NCBI RefSeq assembly: GCF_000632495.1
Contig: NZ_JFZT01000039.1
Coordinates: 323,815-387,814, forward strand
Direction of reading: 5' to 3'
From: Candidatus Acidianus copahuensis
Lineage (GTDB): Archaea > Thermoproteota > Thermoprotei_A > Sulfolobales > Sulfolobaceae
Length of the DNA stretch: 64,000 nucleotides
The notes under the pieces were generated by a model, which did not search any database, was not told the origin of the DNA, and worked only from the letters and a program-made list of their open reading frames with translations. This document shows positions 49,772-60,480 of the stretch, piece by piece. Within the stretch, counting starts at the first letter, position 1; every line of letters starts with the position of its first letter. The position numbers and the translations under genes were made by a program.

Positions 49772-50868
49772 TTTAACACCTCAAAAAAACTCTTTAAGTT
49801 TTTGTACGCCAATTCCAAATCGCTTACATAAACGTATTCGTTTGTGGAATGAAGCAAGTTAAGTTCTCCAGGTCCGTAAGCAATAGTTTCTATTCCCCTT
49901 TCTCTGAAATGTCTTCCATCAGTTGCGTAAGTTGATATGAGAGGAACCTTCTCTTTCATAAATTTCTTAACGTATTCTCCCTGAGAGAACGAGGGTTCAG
50001 CTAAATCAATTAGATCTAAATTTCCCTTAATTTTTTTCTTAGCCTCTTCTAGAATAGATTTTGTTAGTAAGCCTGGAGGAACTCTGATGTCAATCTCAGC
50101 CTCAGCCGTATCGGGTACTACATTTACCTTTAATCCTCCCTTTATTGTTCCTACATTAACAGTTACTCTTTTTACATCCTTATATAGGTTCTCATTAACT
50201 TCCTTAACTCCTTCCATAGCTTCCTTTAGTGCGTTCTCGGGTTCAACATCCCTTTCCAGACTTCTTAAGGATATCAAGTCGTCTATTAGCTTATTTATAG
50301 CGTTCTCGCCGAATGTGGGGGTGCTTGCGTGTGCAGTTTTTCCTTTAGTTGATATCCTAAACTGTAAGATTCCCTTTTCTCCTACCATGATCTTGTCATG
50401 GCCAGTTGGTTCACCTATAATTACGAACTTAGGAGAAAAAATCTTTGAGATCTCTAAGCTACTTTTCCCTCCAATTTCCTCATCTGGAACTGCAGTAAAT
50501 AAAACTGGATAATCTAGCGATTCAGAAATCTCAACAAATGTCTTCATTAAGACAGCTAATCCTCCCTTCATATCAGTTGACCCTCTGCCATATATTTTGC
50601 CATCTATTTCTAATCCTCTAAAGGGGTCAACTTTCCATGAAGTAGTTTCTCCAGCAGGAACGACATCAAAATGTCCGTTCAACATTATCCCCCCATCTTT
50701 TCCTGAGATAACTGTAGGCCAACCTTTTACGAATTCCTGAATCCTTGCCTGGAACCCATTATCGGTTAGATAGTCTCTTATAAAACCTGCACAATCAAAA
50801 AGTTCCTCTCCGGGAGGATTAATTGTCTTGAATTGTATGAGCTTACTCGTTAACTCCTTAAGCTCCAT
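49768..50868 (-). CDS. M20-family metallo-amidohydrolase (ArgE/DapE/ACY1 type)
   Basis: A 366-residue dinuclear-zinc hydrolase of N-acylated amino acids or peptides. GHFDVVPAG carries the first zinc ligand and base region, GRGSTDMKGG the bridging aspartate, PDEEIGG the catalytic glutamates, and HSTNEYV the last histidine. The dimerisation lid is present (about 170-275). It is the first gene of a two-gene operon with the TPP enzyme, and lies next to an MFS transporter on the same strand. Acyl-amino acid hydrolysis is possible but unproven. Confidence 0.87.
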   Translation of the reverse strand: MELKELTSKLIQFKTINPPGEELFDCAGFIRDYLTDNGFQARIQEFVKGWPTVISGKDGGIMLNGHFDVVPAGETTSWKVDPFRGLEIDGKIYGRGSTDMKGGLAVLMKTFVEISESLDYPVLFTAVPDEEIGGKSSLEISKIFSPKFVIIGEPTGHDKIMVGEKGILQFRISTKGKTAHASTPTFGENAINKLIDDLISLRSLERDVEPENALKEAMEGVKEVNENLYKDVKRVTVNVGTIKGGLKVNVVPDTAEAEIDIRVPPGLLTKSILEEAKKKIKGNLDLIDLAEPSFSQGEYVKKFMKEKVPLISTYATDGRHFRERGIETIAYGPGELNLLHSTNEYVYVSDLELAYKNLKSFFEVLK

Positions 50869-50946
50869 AACTAAAAAGTAATAAGAAACTTATTAAGATT
50901 TCCTATAAAATGTTAAATAGAAGAAGGTAAAATAGAGGAAAAAATT

Positions 50947-52299
50947 TCACCCCTTGTTGACTTCTTCCACTGGGGTCGATTCCGTCAATTTAGTTCCTAC
51001 AGTTTCCGGTCCTAGGAATTGTCCTATTCCTACAAGAATAGCACCTATGATTAGAAGTACAGCGGTAGAGAACCAAATGTTAGTTGGAGTATCTATTGAT
51101 TTGAATAGATAGTTATGCATGAGAGGTACGTAAATGCTGAACCATCCTCCCAAGAATATACCTGAAGAGTAACCAAATCCTACTCCTGAGGCTCTCATTG
51201 ACGCTTTAAACCTCTCAGAAAGATAGACTGGAATTATTCCCCAAGGTCCTTGCGTTATTATACCTATAACTATTGATGCTATAAGAGCTAATGGTATACT
51301 GTTGATTGTAGCTCCACGAATTAAAAGATAGTAAATCGGAATAGCGATTATCGCAGTTGCTAAAGCCCAAATTAGAGTTAACTTCCTCCTACCTACGTAT
51401 TGGGATATAGCTCCAAAGATAACCGCACCGGCAAAAGCAGCATAAGTGCCATATACGTAAATTGAGTCAGCTGTTCCAAGGCTGAATACTGACGGGCTAT
51501 GCTCCAGGATTGTTGGGACAAACGCGAAAAGCGAATATGCAAAGAAGAACATCCCAGTCATGTAAACCATTACCTGAAGGAAGTCTCTTCTATACGGCTT
51601 ACGAAAGAGGTCTAAGAAAGGACTTTTTCTAATTATTCTCTTTTCCCTAACGTCATCGAAAATAGGGGTTTCCTTCATAGTCAGTCTAATTATAAGGGCG
51701 AGGACGGCTATAACTAGCACAGTGAGAAATAGATACCTCCAGGCAAAATCCTCTAACCCGCTAACGCCGTATATTGCTATAAATGCTCCTTCCACTGCTG
51801 CAGCTATTGCTGCACCAAAAGAAAATCCTCCTTGGATAATTCCGCTTATTAATCCTCTCCACTTTAGTGGAGTCCATTCCATCGCAAAAGGATGTCCGGC
51901 AGCATACTCTCCACCAGCAAATATACCAACTGAAATTCTTATTATTACAAATAAAATAAAAGATAGTATCCCAACTTGTGCATACGTAGGTAAAGCTGAA
52001 GTTAAAGCACCCGATATACCTAAGCCTAGAATCGTAATTATTAGATCGTTTTTTCTCCCTATCTTATCTCCTAAATTACCAAATATTGCAGATCCAACTG
52101 GTCTAAATATTATTGTTAAGGAGTAGGCTAAAATTACAGAAAACGCTGCTAAAAGAGGTGTTTGAGGAGGTAATAAAACATTGGCTATTACTGGAGCTAT
52201 TGAAAGAATCATAGTAAGGTCATATGAGTCTAACATAAAACCTATAAACTGTGAGACAACAGCTTTACCTGTATCCCTTGTAAACCCTTTTGGCTCCAT
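50947..52299 (-). CDS. MFS transporter, metabolite:H+ symporter family
   Basis: A 450-residue, 12-helix transporter. [21 protein letters not shown] between helices 2 and 3 is the motif of the metabolite:H+ (MHS) branch, as are the [13 protein letters not shown] and [13 protein letters not shown] segments. It imports organic acids or amino acid derivatives with protons, suitable for the acidic outside. It lies 78 bp before the M20 gene on the same strand and probably supplies its substrate. Confidence 0.87.
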   Translation of the reverse strand: MEPKGFTRDTGKAVVSQFIGFMLDSYDLTMILSIAPVIANVLLPPQTPLLAAFSVILAYSLTIIFRPVGSAIFGNLGDKIGRKNDLIITILGLGISGALTSALPTYAQVGILSFILFVIIRISVGIFAGGEYAAGHPFAMEWTPLKWRGLISGIIQGGFSFGAAIAAAVEGAFIAIYGVSGLEDFAWRYLFLTVLVIAVLALIIRLTMKETPIFDDVREKRIIRKSPFLDLFRKPYRRDFLQVMVYMTGMFFFAYSLFAFVPTILEHSPSVFSLGTADSIYVYGTYAAFAGAVIFGAISQYVGRRKLTLIWALATAIIAIPIYYLLIRGATINSIPLALIASIVIGIITQGPWGIIPVYLSERFKASMRASGVGFGYSSGIFLGGWFSIYVPLMHNYLFKSIDTPTNIWFSTAVLLIIGAILVGIGQFLGPETVGTKLTESTPVEEVNKG

Positions 52300-52669
52300 A
52301 CAGAATTAATTAAGTTGTTCAGTTTTAAAAATTTTTTTTGATCTCTATAGGGTTTGATGAGAGAAACTGTTTCAGATACTCAGTTATTCCGTGCAGGGAG
52401 GGGTCACCTTAGATCCTGTGGAGTTGACCCCTCTACCTAAACAAGTGGATCAAGACAATTAGCTCAATCTGAGAAATAGGAAAAAGATTATCAACAACCA
52501 TTTTTTCCAAGTAGCTAAAAATTGCCATCCATCATTTTGAAAATAATAGCATTTATATACACATAAAAAACTTATTTCTGATTTAAAATAGGAAAAAGTT
52601 TCATGTCCTCCGTTAAGATAAATAAGATAAGTATATTATTCCCCCACTCGATAAATATATTGTGAGTGA
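52300..52669. other. Divergent promoter region with a 9-bp hairpin
   Basis: 370 bp between the MFS and aminotransferase-like genes. GAGGGGTCA at 52398-52406 pairs perfectly with TGACCCCTC at 52425-52433 around an 18-base loop. It is GC-rich within AT-rich sequence, and could be an RNA structure or operator. No ORF of note. Confidence 0.4.
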
Positions 52670-53770
52670 ATGAGTTCGTCTCGACAACAGCCCAGCTCTT
52701 TCTATGAAGAAAGACTGGGGAATTCTGCCCAGATCACGTACCCTGTTCTAATAAGGTCTGGAAAAGGAAGTAGAGTAGTAGACGTTGAAGGAAAGGAATA
52801 CATAGATTTTAACATGGTGCAAGGAGACATAATTGCCGGTTTTGGTAATAGCGAGATTGTAGACTCTCTTGGTCTCGCTAGTTCCGTGAGAAGGAGGGAA
52901 GTTGAAGAATTAATAAGGAACATATATGGCTTGAAGGAAGTTAAAATATCCCACAGCGATCCCATAAAACGCTTGGTAGAAGCGCTTACACTTGGAAGGA
53001 AAAAGATTCTGTCATTTGAAGGTCACTTCCATAGACACTTCTTTAGAAACGTAGTTTACGCTACTTGGAACGATATAGATTCCTTTAAGCGATTATCTGA
53101 GGGAGTTGCTGTGGTAATTCTTGAACCGGTTCCAATGAATATGGGTATAGTACCACCAGACCATGATTTCCTTAGAGAAGTTGTTGAAACATCTAAGGAA
53201 AAAGGTATAACTGTAATATTCGATGAGACAAAAACTTCTACTAAAACCTATGGAGGAGCCTTAAGATCACTAGGAATAAAACCGGACATGGTTATCTTCG
53301 GTCCATCTTTAGCCAATGGGATGTCCTTATATGCCGTTGGCGGAGATCACGATATCCTTAAGGTAATTAACTTCAAAGTCGATAAATTTCCGGCGGTAAT
53401 GGCAAAGGCTGTCCTTACTAATGTAGTAACTGAGGAAAACATAAATAAATCTATAGAACTTAACAGGGATTTGACCAAGGCTTATGAAGAGCTAATCCTT
53501 GATTATGGAATAAACGCTAATATCTCCTCATGGGGTATTAGTTCCTCTTTATTCTTTGGAAGTAGACCAAGAAACTATAGAGACTTTCTGAAGGTATCGG
53601 CGTCCAAGTTTAGACTTTACGCAGAAATGATGCTTGAAAGAGGGATAATTCCATCCTCCGATTATGACGGAGAATGGACTGTTTCAGTTGCACACTCTAG
53701 AGAGGACATCTCTATTCACATAGAAGTTGCTAAGGAAGTGTTAAAGTTGCTTAAGAAGAGGTTATCTTAG
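52670..53770 (+). CDS. Class III aminotransferase-like protein lacking the PLP lysine
   Basis: A 366-residue relative of glutamate-1-semialdehyde aminomutase/class III aminotransferases. The fold motifs are kept: [20 protein letters not shown], the PLP-nitrogen-binding D185 in FDETKT, and [14 protein letters not shown]. In family members that last motif reads GK, with the Schiff-base lysine; here it is GP (P212). Nearby lysines K188 and K193 are not at the right place. The protein is also about 60 residues shorter than the family. It may be a non-catalytic homologue, or use PLP without the usual aldimine. It is convergent with the acyl-CoA synthetase gene (20 bp overlap). Confidence 0.78.
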   Translation: MSSSRQQPSSFYEERLGNSAQITYPVLIRSGKGSRVVDVEGKEYIDFNMVQGDIIAGFGNSEIVDSLGLASSVRRREVEELIRNIYGLKEVKISHSDPIKRLVEALTLGRKKILSFEGHFHRHFFRNVVYATWNDIDSFKRLSEGVAVVILEPVPMNMGIVPPDHDFLREVVETSKEKGITVIFDETKTSTKTYGGALRSLGIKPDMVIFGPSLANGMSLYAVGGDHDILKVINFKVDKFPAVMAKAVLTNVVTEENINKSIELNRDLTKAYEELILDYGINANISSWGISSSLFFGSRPRNYRDFLKVSASKFRLYAEMMLERGIIPSSDYDGEWTVSVAHSREDISIHIEVAKEVLKLLKKRLS

Positions 53771-55406
53771 CCTTTATTTCAGATAAAACCTCTGGATCTT
53801 CTAGGATTGTCTTATCTATTTCCCTTCCTGACATTAAATCCTTAAGAGCCCTCCTGACAATCTTCCCGCTTCTAGACTTTGGAAGCCTTTCAACGTTATA
53901 CACTTTATCTATGACGTAAATCTGACCTAACTTCTTTCTTACCTCTCCTTTAATGTCTACCGCTGGATCCCCGACATAAAATATTACAATTTTCTCTCCT
54001 TTGACTTCATCAGGAATACCAATTGCAGCTACTTCCACTACTCCAGGTATTGAGGAGATTAGTGCCTCTATCTCGCCACTAGTGAGACGATGGCCTGCAA
54101 CCTTTATCATGTCGTCAGATCTACCCACGATTTTGACGTAGTTGTGTTCGATAATCGCTATATCCCCGGTATTGTGTCCACCTAGGGAGAAGTACTCTTC
54201 GTATTTTCTCGGATTGTTATTAACTCCTAGGAATTGAGTTGGGAACGGTGTCTTAACTAATAGAATACCTGGAGAGGAAGGTTTACCTTGTTCGTCAACA
54301 GTCTCTAGAACAACTCCAGGGAATGGTACGCCCGCAAAACCTTTCTTTGGTTCAACTCCTAAGGCAAATGGAGTGCCAACTATGTATCCAGCTTCAGTTT
54401 GACCATAAACGTCCGTAACATTATCCGCAAAACTCTCGGCGAACTTCCAAGCTTCCTCGTTCATTATTTCTCCTGCTGTTGCTACGTATTCTATCCTTCT
54501 TGGTTTTACGTCTAATTTCGCTAAGAGACGAATAAGCGTTGGGGACGTAAAGAACACCTTTGGGTTTACATCGTCCACTATTCTAGGTATTCTATCCCTA
54601 GGAAAGTCTGGGGCTCCTTCCATGAAAGCTAGTGTTCCGCCGTGGATCAGAGTGCCATACATTATCCTGGAGAACGTTATCCATCCAACATCGGCTGTGG
54701 TGAATACGACGTCACCCTCCCTTAGAGAGAACATTATGTCAAATACGTTATAGTCCCCAACCATCCACGAACCATGAGGCAAGACAATGCCCTTTGGCCT
54801 TCCCGTAGTTCCAGAAGTATACATGATCTTAAGTGGTTCGTTACTCTCTGGGTAATAATATGGTAAATTAAGGTCACTGGGTTCCAGTCCCCTAGGTAAA
54901 TTAATACCTCCTAAATCGAACAGCTTAATCTCCTTTCCTCTCCTGCTAGACTTTTCGGTTGAGATAATTATCTTAGGATTCAGATCGGCAAGTCTAGACG
55001 AGATAGCCTCTTCTCCCAAACCCGCAAATAGTAGCGTGTAAACCGAACCGATCTTCGCACAGGCAAGAATAGACGCTATAGCTTCAGGGATATTTGGCAT
55101 GTATATTGCTACTCGATCCCCTTCCTTTACCCCCTTACTTTTTAGGGTTGAGGCAATGGAATCTACAATTCCCCTTAATTCAGCGTAAGTTATCTCTCTC
55201 TTTGCTCCGCCTTCACCAAACCAGATTAAGGCTTTACCTTCATGGGATAACGAGTTTTCAGCTATATTAGCCCTCCCGTTTACGAACCATTTTCTTCCTA
55301 AGAGAGTATTGCTCCACTTTTCTCTCCACTTTAGCTTGTTTGCGAAGTAATCCCAATAAGAGGAGGGATCTTCTATTGCTTTTTGGTAAGCTAAAGAGTA
55401 GTCCAT
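53751..55406 (-). CDS. Acyl-/acetyl-CoA synthetase (AMP-forming)
   Basis: A 551-residue ANL-superfamily ligase. [10 protein letters not shown] (197-206) is the ATP-binding loop, YGQTEAG the motif before the acyl site, NTGDIA the ribose-binding aspartate, and [11 protein letters not shown] holds the catalytic lysine. [13 protein letters not shown] matches the acetyl/propionyl-CoA synthetase branch, though the protein is about 100 residues shorter than typical Acs. It activates a short carboxylic acid. A GTTTTTAATCC box about 27 bp upstream gives a leaderless ATG. Confidence 0.9.
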   Translation of the reverse strand: MDYSLAYQKAIEDPSSYWDYFANKLKWREKWSNTLLGRKWFVNGRANIAENSLSHEGKALIWFGEGGAKREITYAELRGIVDSIASTLKSKGVKEGDRVAIYMPNIPEAIASILACAKIGSVYTLLFAGLGEEAISSRLADLNPKIIISTEKSSRRGKEIKLFDLGGINLPRGLEPSDLNLPYYYPESNEPLKIMYTSGTTGRPKGIVLPHGSWMVGDYNVFDIMFSLREGDVVFTTADVGWITFSRIMYGTLIHGGTLAFMEGAPDFPRDRIPRIVDDVNPKVFFTSPTLIRLLAKLDVKPRRIEYVATAGEIMNEEAWKFAESFADNVTDVYGQTEAGYIVGTPFALGVEPKKGFAGVPFPGVVLETVDEQGKPSSPGILLVKTPFPTQFLGVNNNPRKYEEYFSLGGHNTGDIAIIEHNYVKIVGRSDDMIKVAGHRLTSGEIEALISSIPGVVEVAAIGIPDEVKGEKIVIFYVGDPAVDIKGEVRKKLGQIYVIDKVYNVERLPKSRSGKIVRRALKDLMSGREIDKTILEDPEVLSEIKAKITSS

Positions 55407-55677
55407 GCAAACATTACTTTACTTGGATTAAAAACTATCTTATTCACACCTAAAACTGGGTAAACTCATCATTGTGTTCGCATTTCTATCTTAATTTTTC
55501 CTGTATAAAAAAAAGATTAATTTAATTAACGTCATAATTAGCTTGAAAACACCTTGATAACGATAAAGCATTGTATATTAACGATTATAAACTAGTCAAA
55601 ACTCTACATCAATGAAAGGTTAACGGGAGAAAAAGACTAGCGATAAAACTTTTATATACACTTTTTATCTAACAATC
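55407..55677. promoter_or_regulatory. Divergent promoter region of the synthetase and second S53 protease
   Basis: 270 AT-rich bp. TTTATATA at about 55649-55656 is the TATA-like box for the protease ATG at 55678. The synthetase box lies at the left end. No ORF of note. Confidence 0.45.
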
Positions 55678-58600
55678 ATGTATAATTTAAATTTAAAAAT
55701 TCTATCGCTAGCAATCTTGATTATTTTATGTATTCCAGTAAGCTATAGTTCAACCGAAATAACTTCATCCGCCAACAGCCCACCAGTACTTCTGAAAGGT
55801 TTTCATTACCTAGGTCCACTTAGCTCATCAACTGATGTTACGATAACCGTTTTCGTAACACCTAAGGACGTAAGTGAGATCTTCTATTATGCGCTATCTA
55901 CTTCAGACCCGTATTCTCCACTATATCATCATTTTCTGACTAAGAGTGAAGTGAAAAGAATGTTTTATCCCGTTAAAAGATTTGATGAGATTGAGAGTTT
56001 CCTTATCGATCACGGGTTTAAAATCGACCTGAAAGCACTAGATTCAATTATAGTCGTTCAGGGAACTGCAGGGCAAGCAGAGAAGTACCTTGGACTGCAC
56101 TTTTCAGTTTACGGAAATGGCACATTAACGTATTATACTTCCTATGGTACTTCAAGCGTTTCAGCCTACGTCTTTTCATCTAACTACACCTCAATTTTTC
56201 TATCTAAACCTAATTTCCTCATCACTCATTCTCTTACAGAGGAAATGCAATCCTCTAGAAACATTACTGAACCTATAGAAGGATATCCGCCTACAGTAAT
56301 GCAGAGGGTTTACAACGCAACATCACTTTACTTAAAAGGGATTGATGGAAACAACTACACCATAGGTATTCTAGATTTTGAGGGAGATCCCCTAATATCT
56401 GAACAACTTAACTACTTCGACAGGGTCTACAATCTTCCTAATTCAAACCTCACTATCATCCCCGTAGGTTCATATGAGCCGAATTGTGGGATAATATCTG
56501 GTTGGGCAGATGAGATTAGTCTGGACGTAGAAATCTCTCACGTAATGGCTCCTAGGGCGAACATCGATCTTTACGTAGCAAATCCTAGCTTGAGCCTTCC
56601 AGCTATCGTAGCGTTCATAGATCAACAGGACAGAGTTGACGTCCTGTCTCAAAGCTTTGGTTTTCCCGAGTCTTCAATTCTAGAGGATCCATCCTCAATT
56701 TATAGCCTTATAATGATGACTGATATGTATTACGCGCTAGGGTCTTCTGAGGGAATTTCCTTTTTAGCTAGCAGTGGAGATGGAGGAGGTTCGGGTTATA
56801 GTTATGGTCCCCTAGGAGGAGTGGTTTATCCAGCTTCTTCTCCTTTTGTCACTGCGGTTGGAGGAACTACTACGTATGTGGATTTTCCTAACGGTTCCTA
56901 TCAGACTGCATGGTCTAGTTATGGATTTATCCCTCTCAGAGTCAATGACGGTGGTTCCACTGGAGGAATTAGTGTAATTGAGCCGAAACCTTGGTATCAA
57001 ATAGGAATGCATACTCCTCCTACTTTTCCCAATGGAAGGACTACGCCAGATATATCGGCAAACTCAAATATATACCCAGCCATATATGTTATCCTTCCAG
57101 GTAATGAAAGTCAAATCATAGGAGGGACTAGCGAGGCATCTCCGCTAGTTGCCGGTTCTATTGTTCTCTTAGATCAGTATATCGGGCATAGGCTAGGTCT
57201 TCTAAACCCTATAATTTACTCTATCGCTGAGAATTTATCCATATATGGAAAGGCAATAACCCCAATAGACTTCGGCTATAATATACCATGGAAAGCAAAG
57301 TACGGATACAATTACGTAACTGGGTGGGGGACGCTAAACTTAGGTTACCTTGCACATTACCTCAATATAACTAACAATAAATTGCTTCCAACAGCCCTTG
57401 TAACTTTAGAGAACTCTAGCACGGAATCTGAAGTGTTTTACCCAGGTCAGACGATGAACATAATCTCAAACATTAGTTGGAATGGGAAGGAAGTAACGCA
57501 GGGGAACTTCACGGCAATAGTTGAGACGTGGGAGGGCAATATTACCTCAGTACACTTGAAGTACAACGGAACGCTGTGGACCGGAAAAGTTAAGATACCT
57601 AATGCTTCTGGAATAGCCTTTGTAATGGTTTTGGATGGAAAAGTTATAGGTATGAGTGAAGCATTTCTAGGCTATTTAGTAAAATTTATACCACCATTTA
57701 AAATAATTATTCTAGGCGATCCAACAGTAAACGCAATGGTATATACCATCTACGGAAAACCAGTTAACGTTACTTATACCTTTAACGCTTCTATATTCTC
57801 CTATAACATTGTAAACAACACGTACACCAAGGTTGGGGAAGCAAACTTCTCCATTATTCCCAACACTTACTATGGTTTAGGTATAGTCGGCTACTCCAGT
57901 AAGGTAAAATTACCTGTTGGAGTGTATATGTTGAGGGCTTCCTCACAGTTCTTTGGTTACACATTTGGGATTAATGGAGATCTCCAGCAAGGACTATGGA
58001 TAGTCCTTTCACACATAGCCTCAATGCCAGGTGTAGTCGCTCCTGGACAAAGCATATATGTAGATGGAGTCCCCACTAATTTCGGGGCTAACATAACTGC
58101 AGAGTTAGTAAATCAAAGAGGGCAGATTATAAGCGAAACTGCAATTCCCCCAATTCCTGTAATAGAGGGAGGGCTGCAATTTCTCACATGGCAAAACTTT
58201 CTTGATGTACCTAATTTAACTCCTCCCGGTTACTATTACGTTATTATAAACTCTACTGTCCCTAACGGTGATAACTGGTCTCAGGTTGGACTCTTCTATG
58301 GGGAAATTTACGTATCTCCATCCATTTCTGAAGTTCATTACTTGATAAATAAGCTAGCCTATGAAGGGTCTACTATCAAGATATACGCAAACATAACTGC
58401 TGAATCAGGTAAGGAGGTTAAATACGGTATATTTACTGCAATGGTATACCCGGAGATCTATAAGGAGGAAGAGACGACGATTCAGCTAAATAACGAATTT
58501 GATGTTCCACTTTATTTTAATTCAACTCTAGGATTATGGGAAGGCAACCTCACTTTACCTTCAGATCTCTCCTCTGGTAACTTGTCCTACTACAATAACC

Positions 58601-59433
58601 CATATGCCTCGGGACCTTTTGGCATCGTAATCTTCGGTAATGCGTATAACGGATATCCAACGGAAAACACCTATAACTATCAGGATGTATTTTATGTATT
58701 ACCTTACCTTCAGGTTAAAGGAGAAGTGATACAGAGCATACAACCTTTCAACCTTTACCTAACAAATGACATTATTAACATGAGTGGAGAAATATCTAAT
58801 TCCGTTCTTGATAACGTAACAATAGAAAGGGGAATAACGCTAGACTATGTTAACGCCTCAAACGTTACGGTGATTGACGAGAACTTAACTGTTATATCTT
58901 CAACTTTAAGTGGGTTAAGAGTTATTAATGGTTCTATAACGTTAATAAATAGCCGTGTGCAAAACGTTACCCTTAACGGTTCTACAATAACTACAATAAA
59001 CTCTAACGTTACAGGGATCAAACCACATGTTCCTATAATCAGTATAATTTCTCCTAAAGCCTTATCAAACTTAACTGGAATAGTTCACATAAAAGTATAT
59101 GTAAATGGAAGCGATATACGCGCCGTGAAAGTATACATAGACGGGAAACTGATAAAGACGTTCAATGAGGGAGGAGGACTAGAAGTAGAGATCAACACTA
59201 CCCAATATCCTGATGGAACGTACACAATTTACGTGAAAGCAATACAGCAAGATAAAATTAGCTCTACATCGTCAATAGAGGTAAACTTCGAGAATAGTAT
59301 TTCAAAATTACAACATTCAATTTCGGATGAGAAGGACAAACTAAAGAATTTATTCATTCTTGAGTATGTAATTATAGCTTTGATAATAGCGATAGCTTCA
59401 CTGTTAATTTTCACGATCAAGAAAAAGGGATGA
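55678..59433 (+). CDS. Kumamolisin-like S53 acid protease, second copy
   Basis: A 1251-residue paralogue of the protease at 15875-19849. A signal peptide (about 5-25) is followed by the S53 pro-domain and the catalytic domain with E279 and D283 (DEISLDVE), D368 (SSGDGGG) and S485 (GGTSEASPL). Long beta-rich domains with many Asn-X-Ser/Thr sites follow, then a short coiled-coil (FENSISKLQHSISDEKDKLK) and a C-terminal membrane helix with KKKG. The same architecture with a shorter stalk. It is expected to work outside the cell at low pH. Confidence 0.88.
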   Translation: MYNLNLKILSLAILIILCIPVSYSSTEITSSANSPPVLLKGFHYLGPLSSSTDVTITVFVTPKDVSEIFYYALSTSDPYSPLYHHFLTKSEVKRMFYPVKRFDEIESFLIDHGFKIDLKALDSIIVVQGTAGQAEKYLGLHFSVYGNGTLTYYTSYGTSSVSAYVFSSNYTSIFLSKPNFLITHSLTEEMQSSRNITEPIEGYPPTVMQRVYNATSLYLKGIDGNNYTIGILDFEGDPLISEQLNYFDRVYNLPNSNLTIIPVGSYEPNCGIISGWADEISLDVEISHVMAPRANIDLYVANPSLSLPAIVAFIDQQDRVDVLSQSFGFPESSILEDPSSIYSLIMMTDMYYALGSSEGISFLASSGDGGGSGYSYGPLGGVVYPASSPFVTAVGGTTTYVDFPNGSYQTAWSSYGFIPLRVNDGGSTGGISVIEPKPWYQIGMHTPPTFPNGRTTPDISANSNIYPAIYVILPGNESQIIGGTSEASPLVAGSIVLLDQYIGHRLGLLNPIIYSIAENLSIYGKAITPIDFGYNIPWKAKYGYNYVTGWGTLNLGYLAHYLNITNNKLLPTALVTLENSSTESEVFYPGQTMNIISNISWNGKEVTQGNFTAIVETWEGNITSVHLKYNGTLWTGKVKIPNASGIAFVMVLDGKVIGMSEAFLGYLVKFIPPFKIIILGDPTVNAMVYTIYGKPVNVTYTFNASIFSYNIVNNTYTKVGEANFSIIPNTYYGLGIVGYSSKVKLPVGVYMLRASSQFFGYTFGINGDLQQGLWIVLSHIASMPGVVAPGQSIYVDGVPTNFGANITAELVNQRGQIISETAIPPIPVIEGGLQFLTWQNFLDVPNLTPPGYYYVIINSTVPNGDNWSQVGLFYGEIYVSPSISEVHYLINKLAYEGSTIKIYANITAESGKEVKYGIFTAMVYPEIYKEEETTIQLNNEFDVPLYFNSTLGLWEGNLTLPSDLSSGNLSYYNNPYASGPFGIVIFGNAYNGYPTENTYNYQDVFYVLPYLQVKGEVIQSIQPFNLYLTNDIINMSGEISNSVLDNVTIERGITLDYVNASNVTVIDENLTVISSTLSGLRVINGSITLINSRVQNVTLNGSTITTINSNVTGIKPHVPIISIISPKALSNLTGIVHIKVYVNGSDIRAVKVYIDGKLIKTFNEGGGLEVEINTTQYPDGTYTIYVKAIQQDKISSTSSIEVNFENSISKLQHSISDEKDKLKNLFILEYVIIALIIAIASLLIFTIKKKG

Positions 59434-59523
59434 ACAGTTTATAACAACTTTCAATTGGTTTTTAAGGCATAATTTACCTTTGTCGTAACCTTCCAGTGAT
59501 TTTACCTTTGAATAAAATAGGTC

Positions 59524-59539
59524 TTTTTTTTTAAAAAAA
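59524..59539 (+). terminator. T9A7 terminator
   Basis: A run of T followed by A, about 90 bp after the stop of the second S53 protease gene, matching the T/A runs after the first protease and others. Confidence 0.4.
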
Positions 59540-59619
59540 TCCTTTAGCTCGTCTCCACAACTGGGCCTTGCTAACAGAAGAAGGTTAAGTATTCATTTTT
59601 AAGGCGAGGTTTTCAAATA

Positions 59620-59706
59620 ATTGATCGTTATGATGGGCTCAGAACGTGGTGAAGCCTAAGGGTTCACGAACATGACAATTACTGTCCATAAAGCCCAAAC
59701 CCCCAA
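59620..59706 (+). mobile_element. IS200/IS605-type right-end remnant (copy C)
   Basis: GATCGTTATGATG, GCTCAGAACGTGGTGAAGCC, AAGGGTT, ACTGTCCATAAA and GCCCAAACCCCC match copy B near 11.5 kb. The last stem is broken by several changes, so this copy is decayed. It lies just upstream of the surface protein gene and has been partly read as an N-terminal extension of that frame. Confidence 0.5.
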
Positions 59707-59803
59707 TCAAGTTCACAGTTGGAGAAAGCGCTGTAATGTGGAACAAAACGTTTCCACTCTCACATTGATCTTCATTTATTACATAGGAAAACAACGCAAT
59801 ACC

Positions 59804-60448
59804 ATGTCAAATCCACAACCGGATAGGAACAAAAAATTCCTCATCATAGCTCTTGCAGTAGCGTTGATAGCTTTAGGTATAGGAGGATTCTTACTTTTAC
59901 ATAGGAGTACAAGTAATTTAACTCCCTCCACTCACAGCTCTTCTAGTGATTCCTTACCTCAGACGTTCAGTGTTTTGTATGGAGGAGATTGGGCAATCAA
60001 CGACAACTACAGTGGCATTATCACAGTTAACAACAACGGAACGGTAAGTTTGTCAATATTGAACGGTACAAAGGAAGTCGAAAATTCATCGTCTACGTTT
60101 CCTGCAGGTACGCAAATCAAAGAATACGTCATAACGTCTTTGACCGATAGATCTGAAAACGCTACTGTAGTGGCATTTAACTTTACAAACTCCTCGTTTG
60201 CCTCTGGTTTCTTTCAATACTACTTTTACGTTATAAACGAGACGGCTCACGCTTATCATGTCGCTTATCAAAACCTGAGCTATAGCGGATACTCTGGCGC
60301 CGTAACTAGTCCAGTAATAAATAACGTTACTGTTAGTCTAGGGGTAGCGCACTCGGGTGAGAGCGTAGTGATAGTTGAGGTGTCAGGTAACGAACTGAGC
60401 GTAAACAAATACGAGTTAATTCTGCAAGACGTAATTAACACTTTTTAA
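59804..60448 (+). CDS. Membrane-anchored extracellular protein, 214 aa
   Basis: An N-terminal transmembrane anchor (about 12-32, FLIIALAVALIALGIGGFLL) is followed by a Ser/Thr-rich linker (about 36-55) and a 150-residue extracellular beta-rich domain with many Asn-X-Ser/Thr sites. No family recognised. The frame is open back to 59672, but that part lies in the mobile-element remnant. The ATG at 59804 (MSNPQPDRNKK) has TTTATTA at the right leaderless distance, so I start there. Confidence 0.72.
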   Translation: MSNPQPDRNKKFLIIALAVALIALGIGGFLLLHRSTSNLTPSTHSSSSDSLPQTFSVLYGGDWAINDNYSGIITVNNNGTVSLSILNGTKEVENSSSTFPAGTQIKEYVITSLTDRSENATVVAFNFTNSSFASGFFQYYFYVINETAHAYHVAYQNLSYSGYSGAVTSPVINNVTVSLGVAHSGESVVIVEVSGNELSVNKYELILQDVINTF

Positions 60449-60480
60449 ATTAGAGAACAGCTTAAATTAGAGAACAGCTT
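60447..60480 (+). repeat. 17-bp exact tandem duplication over a stop codon
   Basis: AAATTAGAGAACAGCTT occurs twice in direct succession at 60447-60463 and 60464-60480. The first copy includes the last two bases of the TAA stop of the surface protein gene. Confidence 0.8.

Noticed and set aside
59672..59803. N-terminal 44-residue extension of the surface protein
   Set aside because: It is encoded by the mobile-element remnant and its tail, and the ATG at 59804 has a well-placed TATA-like box and a typical membrane-anchor start.
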